From contig CAZKKY010000006.1 of NCBI GenBank assembly GCA_964553715.1, positions 1 to 59,796 of the forward strand: DNA of 59,796 nucleotides. The letters are read 5' to 3'. The stretch is from JAGOJE01 sp964553715 (GTDB lineage: Bacteria; Pseudomonadota; Alphaproteobacteria; Rickettsiales; Rickettsiaceae). Below are positions 9,009-19,406 of the stretch, piece by piece (within the stretch, counting starts at the first letter, position 1; every line of letters begins with the position of its first letter). The translations under genes and the position numbers were made by a program. The notes beneath the pieces are model-generated. The model ran no database searches and had not been told where the DNA came from. It saw only the letters and a program-made list of their open reading frames with translations.

Positions 9009-10919
9009 ATGGGTAAAATCATTGGTATAGATCTAGGTACAACAAATTCATGCGTTGCTATTATGGAGGGGAAAGAGCCTAAAGTTATAGCAAATTTTGA
9101 AGGTTTAAATACTACTCCTTCTATGGTTGCATTTTCTGATAATGGTGAAAGATTAATAGGAGAAGCAGCAAAAAGGCAAGCAGTTACAAATCCAGAAAAT
9201 ACATTGTTTGCAATTAAACGTCTTATAGGGCGTAATTTTGCAGACCCTATGGTCAAAAAAGATCAAGACCTTGTGCCATATAAAATAGTAAAAGCAGATA
9301 ACAATGATGCATGGGTTGAAGTAAAAGGTGAGAAATATTCTCCTAGTCAGATCAGTGCTTTTATATTACAGAAAATGAAAGAAGTAGCTGAAAATTATCT
9401 TGGTGAGAAAGTAACTCAGGCTGTAATTACTGTTCCTGCATATTTTAATGATGCTCAGCGTCAGGCTACTAAAGATGCTGGTAAAATAGCAGGCCTTGAA
9501 GTACTACGTATAATTAACGAACCTACTGCAGCTGCATTATCATACGGCTTTGATAAACAGGGAAGTAAGACGATAGTTGTTTATGATTTAGGTGGAGGTA
9601 CTTTTGATGTTTCAGTATTAGAAATAGGTGATGGAGTATTTGAGGTAAAAGCAACAAATGGTGATACATTCCTTGGTGGAGAAGACTTTGATACTAGAGT
9701 CTTAAACTATCTAATTGATGAATTCAAAAAAGACTCTGGAATAGACCTTAAGAAAGATCCATTAGCATTACAACGTCTTAAAGAAGCAGCTGAGAAAGCA
9801 AAAAAAGAATTATCCTCACAGCAGCAAACTGATATAAACTTACCATATATTACAGCTGATAGTTCTGGTCCTAAGCATTTAAATATAAAGCTTTCAAGGG
9901 CAAAATTAGAAAGCCTTGTAGAAGACCTTATCGCAAAAACTATAGAACCATGTCGTAAGGCAATAAATGATGCAGGAGTCAAAATATCTGAGGTTAATGA
10001 AGTGATTCTTGTTGGCGGTATGACTAGAATGCCAAAAGTTGTAGATACTGTAAAAGAGTTTTTTGGTAAAGATCCTAATCGCGGAGTGAATCCTGATGAA
10101 GTTGTAGCTCTTGGAGCCGCTATTCAGGCTGGTGTTTTGCAGGGTGATGTAAAAGATGTATTGCTTCTAGATGTTACACCTCTTTCTCTTGGAATTGAAA
10201 CTTTAGGAGGAGTATTTACTCGCTTAATAGATCGTAATACTACTATCCCTACTAATAAAAGCCAAACTTTCTCCACAGCAGAAGATAACCAAAATGCTGT
10301 TACAATAAGAGTGTTTCAAGGTGAGAGAGAAATTGCTGCGCATAATAAATTGTTAGGTCAATTTAATCTTGAGGGAATTCCTCCAGCACCAAGAGGAATG
10401 GCTCAGATTGAAGTTACATTTGATATAGATGTAAATGGTATTGTTCATGTATCTGCTAAGGATAAAGCAAGTGGTAAAGAGCAAAAAGTAGCTATTCAGG
10501 CATCGGGGGGATTAAGTGATAGCGAAATTGAACAAATGATTAAAGACGCTGAGGCTAATGCTTCAAAAGATAAAGAGCGTAGAGAATTAATCGAGGCTCG
10601 TAACCAAGCAGATTCGATTATTCATTCTACAGAAAAAAGTTTGAAAGAATATGGAGATAAAGTATCAAGTGATGTAAAATCTTCCATTGAAGCTTCATTA
10701 TCTGACTTAAAATCTGTGTTAGATTCAGAAAATTTATCAGAAATAAAGTCTAAGACAGAAAATTTAATGTCTGCTTCTATGGCAATAGGAGAAGCAATGA
10801 ATCAAGCAAATGCTGCGGATGGTCAATCCCATGCTCATAACGAGCAATCTTCAGACCAAAATCCTTCAGATGATGGGAAAGTAGTTGATGCAGATTATGA
10901 GGACTTAAGTAAGAAATAA
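9009..10919 (+). CDS. dnaK: Chaperone DnaK (Hsp70)
   Basis: DnaK is an ATP-driven folding chaperone working with DnaJ and GrpE. The 636 residues are standard. Visible are the phosphate-1 motif IDLGTTNSCVA (6-16), phosphate-2 VYDLGGGTFDVS, the linker DVLLLDVTPLSLGIETLGG, a substrate-binding beta domain, and an acidic end (VVDADYEDLSKK) close to the canonical EEVKD-type tail. AGGT sits just ahead of the ATG. dnaJ follows after 14 bases. A candidate heat-shock promoter lies upstream. grpE is not in the window. Confidence 0.98.
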   Translation: MGKIIGIDLGTTNSCVAIMEGKEPKVIANFEGLNTTPSMVAFSDNGERLIGEAAKRQAVTNPENTLFAIKRLIGRNFADPMVKKDQDLVPYKIVKADNNDAWVEVKGEKYSPSQISAFILQKMKEVAENYLGEKVTQAVITVPAYFNDAQRQATKDAGKIAGLEVLRIINEPTAAALSYGFDKQGSKTIVVYDLGGGTFDVSVLEIGDGVFEVKATNGDTFLGGEDFDTRVLNYLIDEFKKDSGIDLKKDPLALQRLKEAAEKAKKELSSQQQTDINLPYITADSSGPKHLNIKLSRAKLESLVEDLIAKTIEPCRKAINDAGVKISEVNEVILVGGMTRMPKVVDTVKEFFGKDPNRGVNPDEVVALGAAIQAGVLQGDVKDVLLLDVTPLSLGIETLGGVFTRLIDRNTTIPTNKSQTFSTAEDNQNAVTIRVFQGEREIAAHNKLLGQFNLEGIPPAPRGMAQIEVTFDIDVNGIVHVSAKDKASGKEQKVAIQASGGLSDSEIEQMIKDAEANASKDKERRELIEARNQADSIIHSTEKSLKEYGDKVSSDVKSSIEASLSDLKSVLDSENLSEIKSKTENLMSASMAIGEAMNQANAADGQSHAHNEQSSDQNPSDDGKVVDADYEDLSKK

Positions 10920-10933
10920 AGAAGTAGTATAGA

Positions 10934-12058
10934 ATGTCTAAAGTTGATTATTATAAAGTCCTAGAAGTAAGCAAATCCGCTTCAGCTGATGAAATTAAAA
11001 AAGCTTATAGAAAGCTTGCTATGAAATATCATCCTGATCAAAATAAGGATAATAAAGAAGCTGAGAAAAAGTTTAAAGAGTTAACAGAAGCATACGAAGT
11101 TCTGAAGGATGAGCAAAAAAGAGCTGCATATGATAGATTTGGTCATAGCGCTTTTGATGGTAGAGGTAATACCGCTGGCGCAGGAGGTGCTGGCTTTAGT
11201 AATCATAATGATATATTTAATCAATTTTTTCATGATTTTATGGGCGGAGGAGGATCAAGAAAGCAAAATCACTCCTCTAGAGGTTCTGACTTGAGATATA
11301 ATATTACTATATCTTTAGAAGAGGCGTTCAATGGTGTAGATAAAGACATATCTTTTTCTACTGCAGTAAGTTGTAATACATGCCATGGGAAGGGTAGTAG
11401 TGATCCTTCAGGTGGATATGTTAATTGCATGACATGTAATGGTCATGGGGCGATACGTATTCAGCAGGGATTTTTTACGTTAGAACAGACATGTACTAAT
11501 TGTAATGGAAGTGGAAAAATAGTCAAAAATCCTTGTAAGGTTTGTCAAGGCTCTGGTAGATACCCTCAACAAAAATCTTTAAGAGTTAATATTCCACAAG
11601 GTATAGAAGATGGTACGAGAATAAGATTAACAGGAGAGGGAGAAGCAGGAGAACGTGGTGGTTCTGCTGGAGATCTTTATATTTTTGTTAGTGTTGCAAC
11701 TCATCCTGTGTTTAAAGTAGATGGCAGTGATCTGCATACTTCCTTGCGTACTACATTTGTAAATGCTGCTATTGGCGGAGAAGTGGAGATAGATGTAATA
11801 GAAGGCGAAAAGGTTAAGTTGCACATACCTCGAGGAACTCAAAACGGCGATAAACTGAAGCTTAAACATAAGGGGATGAAAAAGGTGCGTAGTAGTGTAA
11901 GGGGTGATTTATACGTGCATATAACTATTGATATTCCTAAAAATTTATCAACAAAAGCAATTACTTTGTTAGAAGAGCTGGACAAAGAACTTTCTATAAG
12001 TAATAATGGAAATGGCTTCTTTGATAAGGTAAAAAATCTCTGGAATAAAGATTCTTAA
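10934..12058 (+). CDS. dnaJ: Chaperone DnaJ (Hsp40, type I)
   Basis: DnaJ is the co-chaperone that delivers substrates to DnaK and stimulates its ATPase. The 374 residues have all type I domains: a J domain with His33-Pro34-Asp35, a Gly/Phe-rich stretch (about 70-110), four CxxCxGxG zinc repeats (CNTCHGKG, CMTCNGHG, CTNCNGSG, CKVCQGSG) and the C-terminal substrate-binding beta domains. It is co-transcribed with dnaK. Confidence 0.97.
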   Translation: MSKVDYYKVLEVSKSASADEIKKAYRKLAMKYHPDQNKDNKEAEKKFKELTEAYEVLKDEQKRAAYDRFGHSAFDGRGNTAGAGGAGFSNHNDIFNQFFHDFMGGGGSRKQNHSSRGSDLRYNITISLEEAFNGVDKDISFSTAVSCNTCHGKGSSDPSGGYVNCMTCNGHGAIRIQQGFFTLEQTCTNCNGSGKIVKNPCKVCQGSGRYPQQKSLRVNIPQGIEDGTRIRLTGEGEAGERGGSAGDLYIFVSVATHPVFKVDGSDLHTSLRTTFVNAAIGGEVEIDVIEGEKVKLHIPRGTQNGDKLKLKHKGMKKVRSSVRGDLYVHITIDIPKNLSTKAITLLEELDKELSISNNGNGFFDKVKNLWNKDS

Positions 12059-12094
12059 ACTTTTTTATATTAATAGAATGTATTGATTCATAGA

Positions 12095-12128
12095 GTAGCA
12101 CAGTGCTAATTCTTATAGCTGTTGCTAC
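12095..12128 (+). terminator. Hairpin downstream of dnaKJ
   Basis: GTAGCACAG (12095-12103) pairs with CTGTTGCTAC (12119-12128) with one bulged base and a 15-base loop. No strong T run follows, so it may be a weak terminator or an mRNA-end stabiliser. Confidence 0.3.
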
Positions 12129-12237
12129 ATTATGTTATTCTGTAATAAGGATCTGTCATTCTAAATTATTTTTAGATAGATAATATTAGAAGTCAAGAAA
12201 AGACATCACAGTCTGATATATCAATCTTTGAGGATTT

Positions 12238-13059
12238 ATGCGAGACTATCTAATCTGTTTTTGGAAAGCGATTGAAAGAACAATAACTCATGATGGTGTT
12301 GAGCATGCTGGTTATATGTCGTTTTTGATTTTACTATCATTATTTCCATTTATTGTATTTTTTCTTGCTCTTGCATCTTTTTTAGGAGCTTCTGAGTTAG
12401 GGTCTTACTTTGTAGATTTTTTGCTTCAAAACCTTCCAGAAAATGCTACAGATTCAATAAAAAATACAATATATGATCTTGTAAAAGCCCCACCAACAAG
12501 CCTGATGACTCTTGCGATTTTCGGTACAATTTGGACATCATCATCTTTTGTAGAGGGGCTTAGAACAATACTCAACAGAGTATATCATGTTAGTATTCCT
12601 CCACCATATTTGTTTAGGAGATTACTGAGTATAGTACAGTTTTTGATTATAAATATGATAATTTTTATTGTGATGTTTTTATTGATAATAGTACCTTCTG
12701 CTATAAGCAAATTTCCTAATATATCCATTGTAATAGATAATTACCTTTTATTTTCTGATTATTTAAAATATTTTTTAATTTGGGTGGCCATGTTTTGTAT
12801 GGTATCTTCTTTTTATTTTATAATTCCAAATAAAAAAATTAAATTCGTTCAAGTAGTGCCAGGGACTATAGTTACTATATTATTATGGGCAGCAAGCGGA
12901 AAATTACTATCAAATTATTTAACATATTATAGGCAATTTAGCTTAATATATGGTTCTTTAGGAAGTATAATAATAACAATGTTATTTTTTTATATTGTAA
13001 GTATAATATTTATATATGGTGCGGAATTAAACTACCATTTAAGCCATAAAAAACCATGA
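12238..13059 (+). CDS. YihY/BrkB family inner-membrane protein
   Basis: This polytopic membrane protein has 273 residues. It begins with a short cytoplasmic helix (FWKAIERTITHDGVEHAGYMSF) and has about six hydrophobic segments. The order and the closing IYGAELNYHL are typical of the UPF0761/YihY family once mislabelled ribonuclease BN. Its biochemical role is not established. It is followed 6 bases later by an alkD-type gene and is probably co-transcribed with it. Confidence 0.88.
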   Translation: MRDYLICFWKAIERTITHDGVEHAGYMSFLILLSLFPFIVFFLALASFLGASELGSYFVDFLLQNLPENATDSIKNTIYDLVKAPPTSLMTLAIFGTIWTSSSFVEGLRTILNRVYHVSIPPPYLFRRLLSIVQFLIINMIIFIVMFLLIIVPSAISKFPNISIVIDNYLLFSDYLKYFLIWVAMFCMVSSFYFIIPNKKIKFVQVVPGTIVTILLWAASGKLLSNYLTYYRQFSLIYGSLGSIIITMLFFYIVSIIFIYGAELNYHLSHKKP

Positions 13060-13065
13060 TAACTT

Positions 13066-13782
13066 ATGATAGCAATAATTAAAAAGAATCTTGATGATTT
13101 AAAGGCGAGTCCTGAAAAAATATCTAGGTTTTTTAAAACTGGTAAGGGTGAATATTCATGTAATGACCTTTTTATAGGAGTTACTGTTCCAAATTTAAGA
13201 ATTATCGCTAAAGAGTTTAAAGATATAGATTTTGCTGACCTTAAAACTTTGATAACATCTAAAATTAATGAAGAGAGATTACTTGCGCTGATTATTCTTG
13301 TTTCTTCTTATAAATCAAAAAATGATCTTATTACAAAAGAAAATATTTACCAATTTTATTTGAAATATCTAGATTATGTAAACAACTGGAATCTTGTTGA
13401 TGCTTCTGCTCATTTAATTATAGGTAATCACTTATACGATAAAAATCGTGATCTATTGATGGATTTAGTAAAGTCAGAAAATATGTGGTATCGTAGAATA
13501 TCTATAGTATCTACATGGTATTTTATAAAACAAAATGACTTAACTGATACTTTCAAGATAGCAAAGCTTCTATTACATGATAAAGAAGATTTGATCCATA
13601 AAGCATCAGGCTGGATGCTTCGTGAAGCAGGGAAAAAAAGCAAATCTATGCTAGTAGAATTTTTAGATGATTATGGCTCTATAATGCCAAGAACAATGCT
13701 GAGATATTCTATAGAAAAATTCTCTAGCACTGAAAGGAATGATATTATAGCGCGCACCAAAAAGCTTGCGATCTCATCTTAG
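13066..13782 (+). CDS. AlkD-like DNA alkylation repair protein
   Basis: This helical-repeat (HEAT-like) DNA glycosylase family excises N3- and N7-alkylated purines. The 238 residues show family segments: VPNLRIIAKEF, NWNLVDASAH with the conserved Trp and Asp, WYRRISIVSTW and HKASGWMLREAGK, followed by MPRTMLRYSIEKF. The 3' end overlaps the convergent mraY gene by 9 bases, so the two transcripts must overlap. Function is assigned from the family. Confidence 0.88.
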   Translation: MIAIIKKNLDDLKASPEKISRFFKTGKGEYSCNDLFIGVTVPNLRIIAKEFKDIDFADLKTLITSKINEERLLALIILVSSYKSKNDLITKENIYQFYLKYLDYVNNWNLVDASAHLIIGNHLYDKNRDLLMDLVKSENMWYRRISIVSTWYFIKQNDLTDTFKIAKLLLHDKEDLIHKASGWMLREAGKKSKSMLVEFLDDYGSIMPRTMLRYSIEKFSSTERNDIIARTKKLAISS

Positions 13783-14853
13783 TTTTAGGGATGATAATCC
13801 AATTAATGCAAGTAAAACTGATATAATCCAAAATCTTATAACTACTTTGGATTCACTCCATCCTTTTTGTTCAAAATGATGATGAAGAGGTGCCATTTTA
13901 AATATTCTCTTACCACCAGATATTTTAAAATAGTAGACTTGAATAATTACAGATAGAGTTTCAATAACGAATAATCCACCAATAATTGATAACAATATTT
14001 CATTTTTGCTAATTACGCTTATAGTACCTATTGTTCCACCAAGAGATAAACTACCGGTATCTCCCATAAATACTTCAGCTGGCTGAGCATTGTACCATAA
14101 AAAACCTAGGCTCCCACCTATAATAGCACCGCATAATATAGTAAGTTCACCAAGGTTTGCAATATAAGGAATTTGTAAATAATTAGAATATATTACATTA
14201 CCGGAAAGATAACAAATAATCGCAAAACATCCGCTTACTATTGTTATAGGTACTATTGCAAGGCCGTCTAACCCATCTGTTAAATTCACAGCATTAGATG
14301 ATCCAATTATAACAAGACAAGAGAAGAATATATAAAATATTCCTAAATCAATAGCTATATTCTTAAGAAATGGAAATAGTAACAAATTATTATGTGTAAT
14401 TTTTTCTATAGCAATAGATGCACTGATTCCAACTAACATTTGTATAAGTAGTTTTGTTTTAGCAGATAAGCCTTTGGAGTTGTTTTTTATTACTTTCAGA
14501 TAATCATCTATAAATCCTAAAATACCGTAGGAAATCATAACAAATAGTACAATCCAGATATATGGATTTTTTAGATTAGCAAAACACAAGGTAGAGATAG
14601 TAACAGAAGATATTATCATAATGCCTCCCATAGTTGGAGTACCTTGTTTTAAAATATGGCTCTCTGGTCCGTCATTTCTTATTGGCTGCCCAAATTTTTG
14701 ATATTTTCTTAATAATCTAATGATATAACCACCAAAGAGGAAAGATAGAAGAAGGCTCATTATTATACTCATTGATGTTCTAAAGGAGATATAATGAAGC
14801 AGATTTATTATATGTGGATTATGTGTATATGATAATATTAAGTTATAAAACAT
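13774..14853 (-). CDS. mraY: Phospho-MurNAc-pentapeptide transferase MraY
   Basis: MraY moves phospho-MurNAc-pentapeptide from UDP to undecaprenyl phosphate, making lipid I at the inner membrane. The 359 residues have about ten hydrophobic helices and the catalytic motifs GFIDDYLKV (DDxxK type), NAVNLTDGLDGLA, and the C-terminal PLHHHFE. It is the last gene of the mraZ-mraY run, 8 bases after murF. The usual following genes (murD, ftsW, murG, murC) are absent here: the cluster ends against the convergent alkD. Confidence 0.96.
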   Translation of the reverse strand: MFYNLILSYTHNPHIINLLHYISFRTSMSIIMSLLLSFLFGGYIIRLLRKYQKFGQPIRNDGPESHILKQGTPTMGGIMIISSVTISTLCFANLKNPYIWIVLFVMISYGILGFIDDYLKVIKNNSKGLSAKTKLLIQMLVGISASIAIEKITHNNLLLFPFLKNIAIDLGIFYIFFSCLVIIGSSNAVNLTDGLDGLAIVPITIVSGCFAIICYLSGNVIYSNYLQIPYIANLGELTILCGAIIGGSLGFLWYNAQPAEVFMGDTGSLSLGGTIGTISVISKNEILLSIIGGLFVIETLSVIIQVYYFKISGGKRIFKMAPLHHHFEQKGWSESKVVIRFWIISVLLALIGLSSLKLR

Positions 14854-14861
14854 TTTATATA

Positions 14862-16217
14862 TTACTTATGAGAGGTTAAAAAATTAGCAAGATCCATCAA
14901 ACGCATGCTGTTAGATCCTTTGATCAAAATTATGCTATCGTGCGTTATTAGATTTGTGATATGTGATTGCAAATCCAAGCTTGATTCAAAATGTTGAGCA
15001 TCAATTTGATCCTTAAGAATTTTATGAAGATGATGCATAAGGGGTCCAACTGTATATAAAGATTTTATACCAGAATCTATCAAAACTGGCGCTAACTCTG
15101 TATGGTATTCTATTTCTCTATGTCCTAGTTCTTTCATATCCCCAAGTATAGCAATTTTATGTGAATGATCTATTTCTTTTAAACTAATAAGAGAATGCTT
15201 TAAAGCGCTTGGGCTAGAGTTGTAAGAATCATTTATTAATATACAATCATGACCGGATATTTTGATATTTATTTTTTCTCCTCGTCCTTTTATCAATGTA
15301 AGGTCTTTAAAATAACTAGCTACTTTTTGCAAATCTAGACCTAGTATTTTAAAAAGAAGTAATATCGATGCAATATTTGATGCATGATGTTTGCCAGTGA
15401 TTTTTGTCTTAATTTTTACATCTTCTTCAAGTACAGAAAATAGTAAATCAGATTCGTAACCATCAGATTTATATTCTTTTAATATAGAATCAGCATTATT
15501 ATTTGCACCAAAACTATATATATTTGTTAGTTTAGAATATTTACAGCAATCCATGTAATGATTGTCATCTTTATTTAAGAGAGCTATGCCATTTTTAGAA
15601 TCCATCATAGAAAATATATCAGATTTTTCCTTTGCTATTCCTAAAGTAGAATTAAAATGTCCTAAATGAGCTTCTAAGATATTAGTGATAATACCTATAT
15701 CTGGCTTAACAATAGATGCAAGTGGTTTTATTTCACCAGCATTGTTCATACCCATCTCAAAAACTGCATAATTTATATCTTCAGGCATAGATGCAAGGTT
15801 TAATCTTACGCCAAGATGATTGTTAAAATTACCACGACTTACAAATGCTTTGCTAAAATGTTTTAGAATATTGTATATAATTTCTTTCGTAGATGTTTTA
15901 CCTGCGCTTCCTGTTACAGCTATAAATTTTGCTTTAGATCTATTTCTTTTAAAAATAGCCATTTTTTCTAAAGCGTCTTCACAGCTTGGCACTATTATGA
16001 TTTTATCTAGATCGATATTAGTATCAGCTATTGTTTCTGCTATGATAACTGATGCTCCCATTTCAAGAGCATGGTTTATATAATCATGTCCTTTTCCTAG
16101 AGCTATGAATATATCTCCTTCTGATAAATCCGAAGAATTAAAATGTAGGACGTTGCCACTAGCATTGGTATTACAACCAAGCGCCAAATTTAAATTACTA
16201 GATGACCATATTTTCAT
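14862..16217 (-). CDS. murF: UDP-MurNAc-tripeptide D-alanyl-D-alanine ligase MurF
   Basis: MurF adds D-Ala-D-Ala to the UDP-MurNAc tripeptide, the last cytoplasmic step of precursor synthesis. The 451 residues are normal. The ATP loop TGSAGKTSTKE, the middle-domain FEMGMNNAGEI, and the C-terminal NDSYNSSP with LGDMKELG are visible Mur-ligase landmarks. The start overlaps the murE stop by four bases and mraY follows after 8. Confidence 0.95.
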   Translation of the reverse strand: MKIWSSSNLNLALGCNTNASGNVLHFNSSDLSEGDIFIALGKGHDYINHALEMGASVIIAETIADTNIDLDKIIIVPSCEDALEKMAIFKRNRSKAKFIAVTGSAGKTSTKEIIYNILKHFSKAFVSRGNFNNHLGVRLNLASMPEDINYAVFEMGMNNAGEIKPLASIVKPDIGIITNILEAHLGHFNSTLGIAKEKSDIFSMMDSKNGIALLNKDDNHYMDCCKYSKLTNIYSFGANNNADSILKEYKSDGYESDLLFSVLEEDVKIKTKITGKHHASNIASILLLFKILGLDLQKVASYFKDLTLIKGRGEKINIKISGHDCILINDSYNSSPSALKHSLISLKEIDHSHKIAILGDMKELGHREIEYHTELAPVLIDSGIKSLYTVGPLMHHLHKILKDQIDAQHFESSLDLQSHITNLITHDSIILIKGSNSMRLMDLANFLTSHK

Positions 16218-17659
16218 ATTGACTTATCCTTATGATATTTTGCAAATAATTCTCTTTTAGCAATTAGCATATCATCAAAATAAATTGTTTGATCTCCAAT
16301 TATTTGGTAATTTTCATGCCCTTTACCTGCTATGAGTAAGATATCACTTTTTTGCATTTGAGATATTGCATATTCTATTGCCGTTTCTCTCCCTTCTATT
16401 TCTAGGACATTTTGAGAGGATATTCCGCTTAATATTTCGGATCTTATTATAGATGGATTTTCGTTCCTAGGATTATCATCAGTAACAATTACAAAATCAC
16501 AGAGACTGGAGGCTATCTTGCCCATTACTGGTCTTTTTGTTTTATCCCTATTACCACCACATCCAAACAATAATATAATACGATTTTGAGATAATTTAGA
16601 TAATTCTAAAATTGATTGTTCTAAAGCGTCAGGTGTATGTGCATAGTCTACAAATATGTGATAGTCAGATTTGATATTTTCTAATTCTACCCTCTCTAGC
16701 CTTCCTTTCGGGGATTTTACCATATCTATTACTGATATAATGTCTTCAAAGATTAGATCCTTGTTACTTTCTTTTAGAAGAAGTGCTGCTATAAGTAAAT
16801 TACTTGCTTGGAAACTTCCTAAAATATCTGTTTTAAAACTATATTCGATGCCATGATAAGTAAAAAATATTTCCTGGCCGGAAATATTAGAATTTATTGT
16901 GTTAATTGATAAATCACCATTTTTACCTATGGTAATAATTTTATGAGCTGATGTTGCTATAGTATCTTTAATATCATTATAGCAATCCATATCAGAGTTA
17001 ATTATAGCAGTACCATCATTTTCTAAATTTTCACTAAATAATTTAAGTTTTGCTGCTTTATAGTTTTCAAAGGTTTTGTGATAGTCTAAATGATCGTGAG
17101 TAATATTTGTAATAGCAGCAGCACGTACCTTAATACCATAAAGACGATTTTGATCAAGCCCATGGCTAGAAGCCTCGAAAGCTAAATGATCTATTCCATT
17201 TTCGGATAATAAATCCATAAGCTTATACATAGTTACAAGATCTGGCGTGGTAAGAGAAGAGATGTTTGGGATAGTCTTTGCTTTAATATCTTTAGAAGTT
17301 TGCATTCCCATTGTACCTATAGAAGCAGATGCTAAATTTAACAAAGAACATAGCTGCATAAAATAACTAACTACAGAAGTTTTTCCATTGGTTCCAGTAA
17401 CAGATACATTATATTTAGGTTTTTTAGGATAAAGATATTTTGCTGACTCATAAAGAGTATTTAATATATCTTCTGTAAAGAAAAATGGTTCCGTTTTATA
17501 GCTGGCATCATCAGTTACAACAATGCTAGCACCTTTTGCTAATGCTTCTTTCGCATATTTTATTCCGCCTTTTATAGCAAAAAAAGCTGTTCCTACTTTA
17601 ACAGACTTTGAGTCTATAGATATATCAGTACAATTTTTTAAGAAATTATATTTCATCAT
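16214..17659 (-). CDS. murE: UDP-MurNAc-L-Ala-D-Glu:meso-DAP ligase MurE
   Basis: MurE adds meso-diaminopimelate to UDP-MurNAc-dipeptide. The 481 residues include the ATP loop TGTNGKTSV, FEASSHGLDQNR, VDYAHTPD, and the DNPRNE motif that marks selection of meso-DAP rather than lysine. That agrees with dapE (lysine/DAP pathway) later in the window. The start overlaps the ftsI end by 14 bases. Confidence 0.96.
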   Translation of the reverse strand: MMKYNFLKNCTDISIDSKSVKVGTAFFAIKGGIKYAKEALAKGASIVVTDDASYKTEPFFFTEDILNTLYESAKYLYPKKPKYNVSVTGTNGKTSVVSYFMQLCSLLNLASASIGTMGMQTSKDIKAKTIPNISSLTTPDLVTMYKLMDLLSENGIDHLAFEASSHGLDQNRLYGIKVRAAAITNITHDHLDYHKTFENYKAAKLKLFSENLENDGTAIINSDMDCYNDIKDTIATSAHKIITIGKNGDLSINTINSNISGQEIFFTYHGIEYSFKTDILGSFQASNLLIAALLLKESNKDLIFEDIISVIDMVKSPKGRLERVELENIKSDYHIFVDYAHTPDALEQSILELSKLSQNRIILLFGCGGNRDKTKRPVMGKIASSLCDFVIVTDDNPRNENPSIIRSEILSGISSQNVLEIEGRETAIEYAISQMQKSDILLIAGKGHENYQIIGDQTIYFDDMLIAKRELFAKYHKDKSI

Positions 17660-19406
17660 CTATTTGATAATCCAGATTTAATTGTTCTTGTACTTCTTCA
17701 TCACTTGGATCATATGGCTGCATTCCATGAAGCGCTGCAATACGTGATAAAATATTACCTACAGCTGGGGCTGCGTTCCATCCTGCTGTTGCAAAGCCAA
17801 AACTATCTTTAGTAGGCTTTGGCTCATCTAGAACTAGAAGTATTATATATTTGGGGTCAATAGCTGGCATAGTAGCAAAAAAAGAAGCCATCCTATTGTT
17901 ATTTACATAAGCTTTCCCAACCCTCTTATTTGCTGTGCCAGTTTTCCCTCCAACTAAATATCCATTTACTTCTGCCTTTTTCCCGGCACCTTTCGATACA
18001 ACGAAGCGGAGTAATTTTTTCATAGCATCTGAAGTATCTTTGCTTAAAATTTGCTTGCCATCATCTTTGGTAGTGTTATCAGAAAGATTAGTATCGTCAT
18101 TTTTAACAAGTCTCAGATTATATTTATATCCACCATTAACCACCGGTATCATTGCTTGAATAAAATGTAGTGGACTAATAGAGATTCCATAACCATAAGA
18201 CATGGTAGTCAGAGTAAGATCGCTCCATTCTGAAGATTTAGGATATAATGGGACCCCTTTCTCTGGTATTTGTATTTGTACCTGATCAAGTAATCCAAGC
18301 TTTTTATAATAAGATTTTAGAATATCTTGACCTATTTCTAATACTATTTGGGTTGCTCCTATATTTGATGATTGTCTGAATAAATCAGCTACGCTATTCC
18401 AGCCTTCTGATTTATTAAAATCTTTTACTTGAAATTTACCCACTCTAAAATGATCCAAATTATAAGCATCATGTAGTGTTACTTTTTTAGAATCAAAGCC
18501 AACAGCTAAGGTAATACATTTCATTATTGATCCTAATTCATATATACCAAGACTTGCGCGGTTAAATAATTTGTCATCGCTAGCTTTAGAAGGGTTGTGA
18601 GGGTCAAAATCTGGTTTACTTACTAATGCTAATATTTCTCCTGTATTTGGATCTACAACTATTGCAGCCCCTCCAGATGCCCTAGATTTTTCCATTACTT
18701 TATCTAGCTCTTCAGAAACAATATTCTGTAGACGAATATCTATTGTTAGAGCTAAGGGTGTAGATTCATCTGAAGATTTTGGAAGTGAATTATTGTTTAG
18801 GAAATTATCGTAAGATTTCTCAAGACCAGCAAGACCCTTACCATCTCTGCTAACATAACCTAATAAATGGGATGCTATAGAGCCGTAGGTGTATAATCTG
18901 CGTTCTTCGTTTTCAAAATATAATCCAGTAATACCAAGAGAATGAATATTTTGATGCTCTTGTGGTGTTAGATCTCTTTTTATCCATACAAAAGTTTTTT
19001 GATTTCCATTTAACTCTGCTATTAGTTTTTCTTTATCAATTCCTGAAACTACTTTACTAAGTTTTTCAACGCTTTCTTTTATATTAATCATATGCTGAGG
19101 ATTAGCAAATACAGAAGATGCGGGGATATTTAGTGCTAGTAGGTTTCCATTGCGGTCAACAATCTCTCTTCTTATTATGTTTTTAGATGAATAGTATGTT
19201 TTTTTATCTAGTTCATCTGCAAGCGCAACGTATATCATTCTATAACCAAGACTAAAAAAGCAGAAAATAAAGGCTATTGCAACTAAAGTAAGGCGTATAT
19301 AAACAGATTTAGCAGAATTATCCCAAGACGTTAGGCTAAGAATGACAGGGTCTTGATTTTTTTTGACCGAATTAAATATTGCCAAAAAACGCCTCAGGAA
19401 TTTCAT
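17646..19406 (-). CDS. ftsI: Peptidoglycan transpeptidase FtsI (PBP3)
   Basis: FtsI is the septal class B penicillin-binding protein that cross-links new peptidoglycan. The 586 residues have a short cytoplasmic N-terminus, one membrane helix (LTLVAIAFIFCFFSLGYRMI, about 37-56), a dimerisation domain, and the transpeptidase motifs: SIMK (catalytic Ser), SSN, and KTGT in GGKTGTANK. It overlaps the ftsL-like gene by four bases and murE by 14, as in standard dcw clusters. Confidence 0.95.
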   Translation of the reverse strand: MKFLRRFLAIFNSVKKNQDPVILSLTSWDNSAKSVYIRLTLVAIAFIFCFFSLGYRMIYVALADELDKKTYYSSKNIIRREIVDRNGNLLALNIPASSVFANPQHMINIKESVEKLSKVVSGIDKEKLIAELNGNQKTFVWIKRDLTPQEHQNIHSLGITGLYFENEERRLYTYGSIASHLLGYVSRDGKGLAGLEKSYDNFLNNNSLPKSSDESTPLALTIDIRLQNIVSEELDKVMEKSRASGGAAIVVDPNTGEILALVSKPDFDPHNPSKASDDKLFNRASLGIYELGSIMKCITLAVGFDSKKVTLHDAYNLDHFRVGKFQVKDFNKSEGWNSVADLFRQSSNIGATQIVLEIGQDILKSYYKKLGLLDQVQIQIPEKGVPLYPKSSEWSDLTLTTMSYGYGISISPLHFIQAMIPVVNGGYKYNLRLVKNDDTNLSDNTTKDDGKQILSKDTSDAMKKLLRFVVSKGAGKKAEVNGYLVGGKTGTANKRVGKAYVNNNRMASFFATMPAIDPKYIILLVLDEPKPTKDSFGFATAGWNAAPAVGNILSRIAALHGMQPYDPSDEEVQEQLNLDYQIDDEI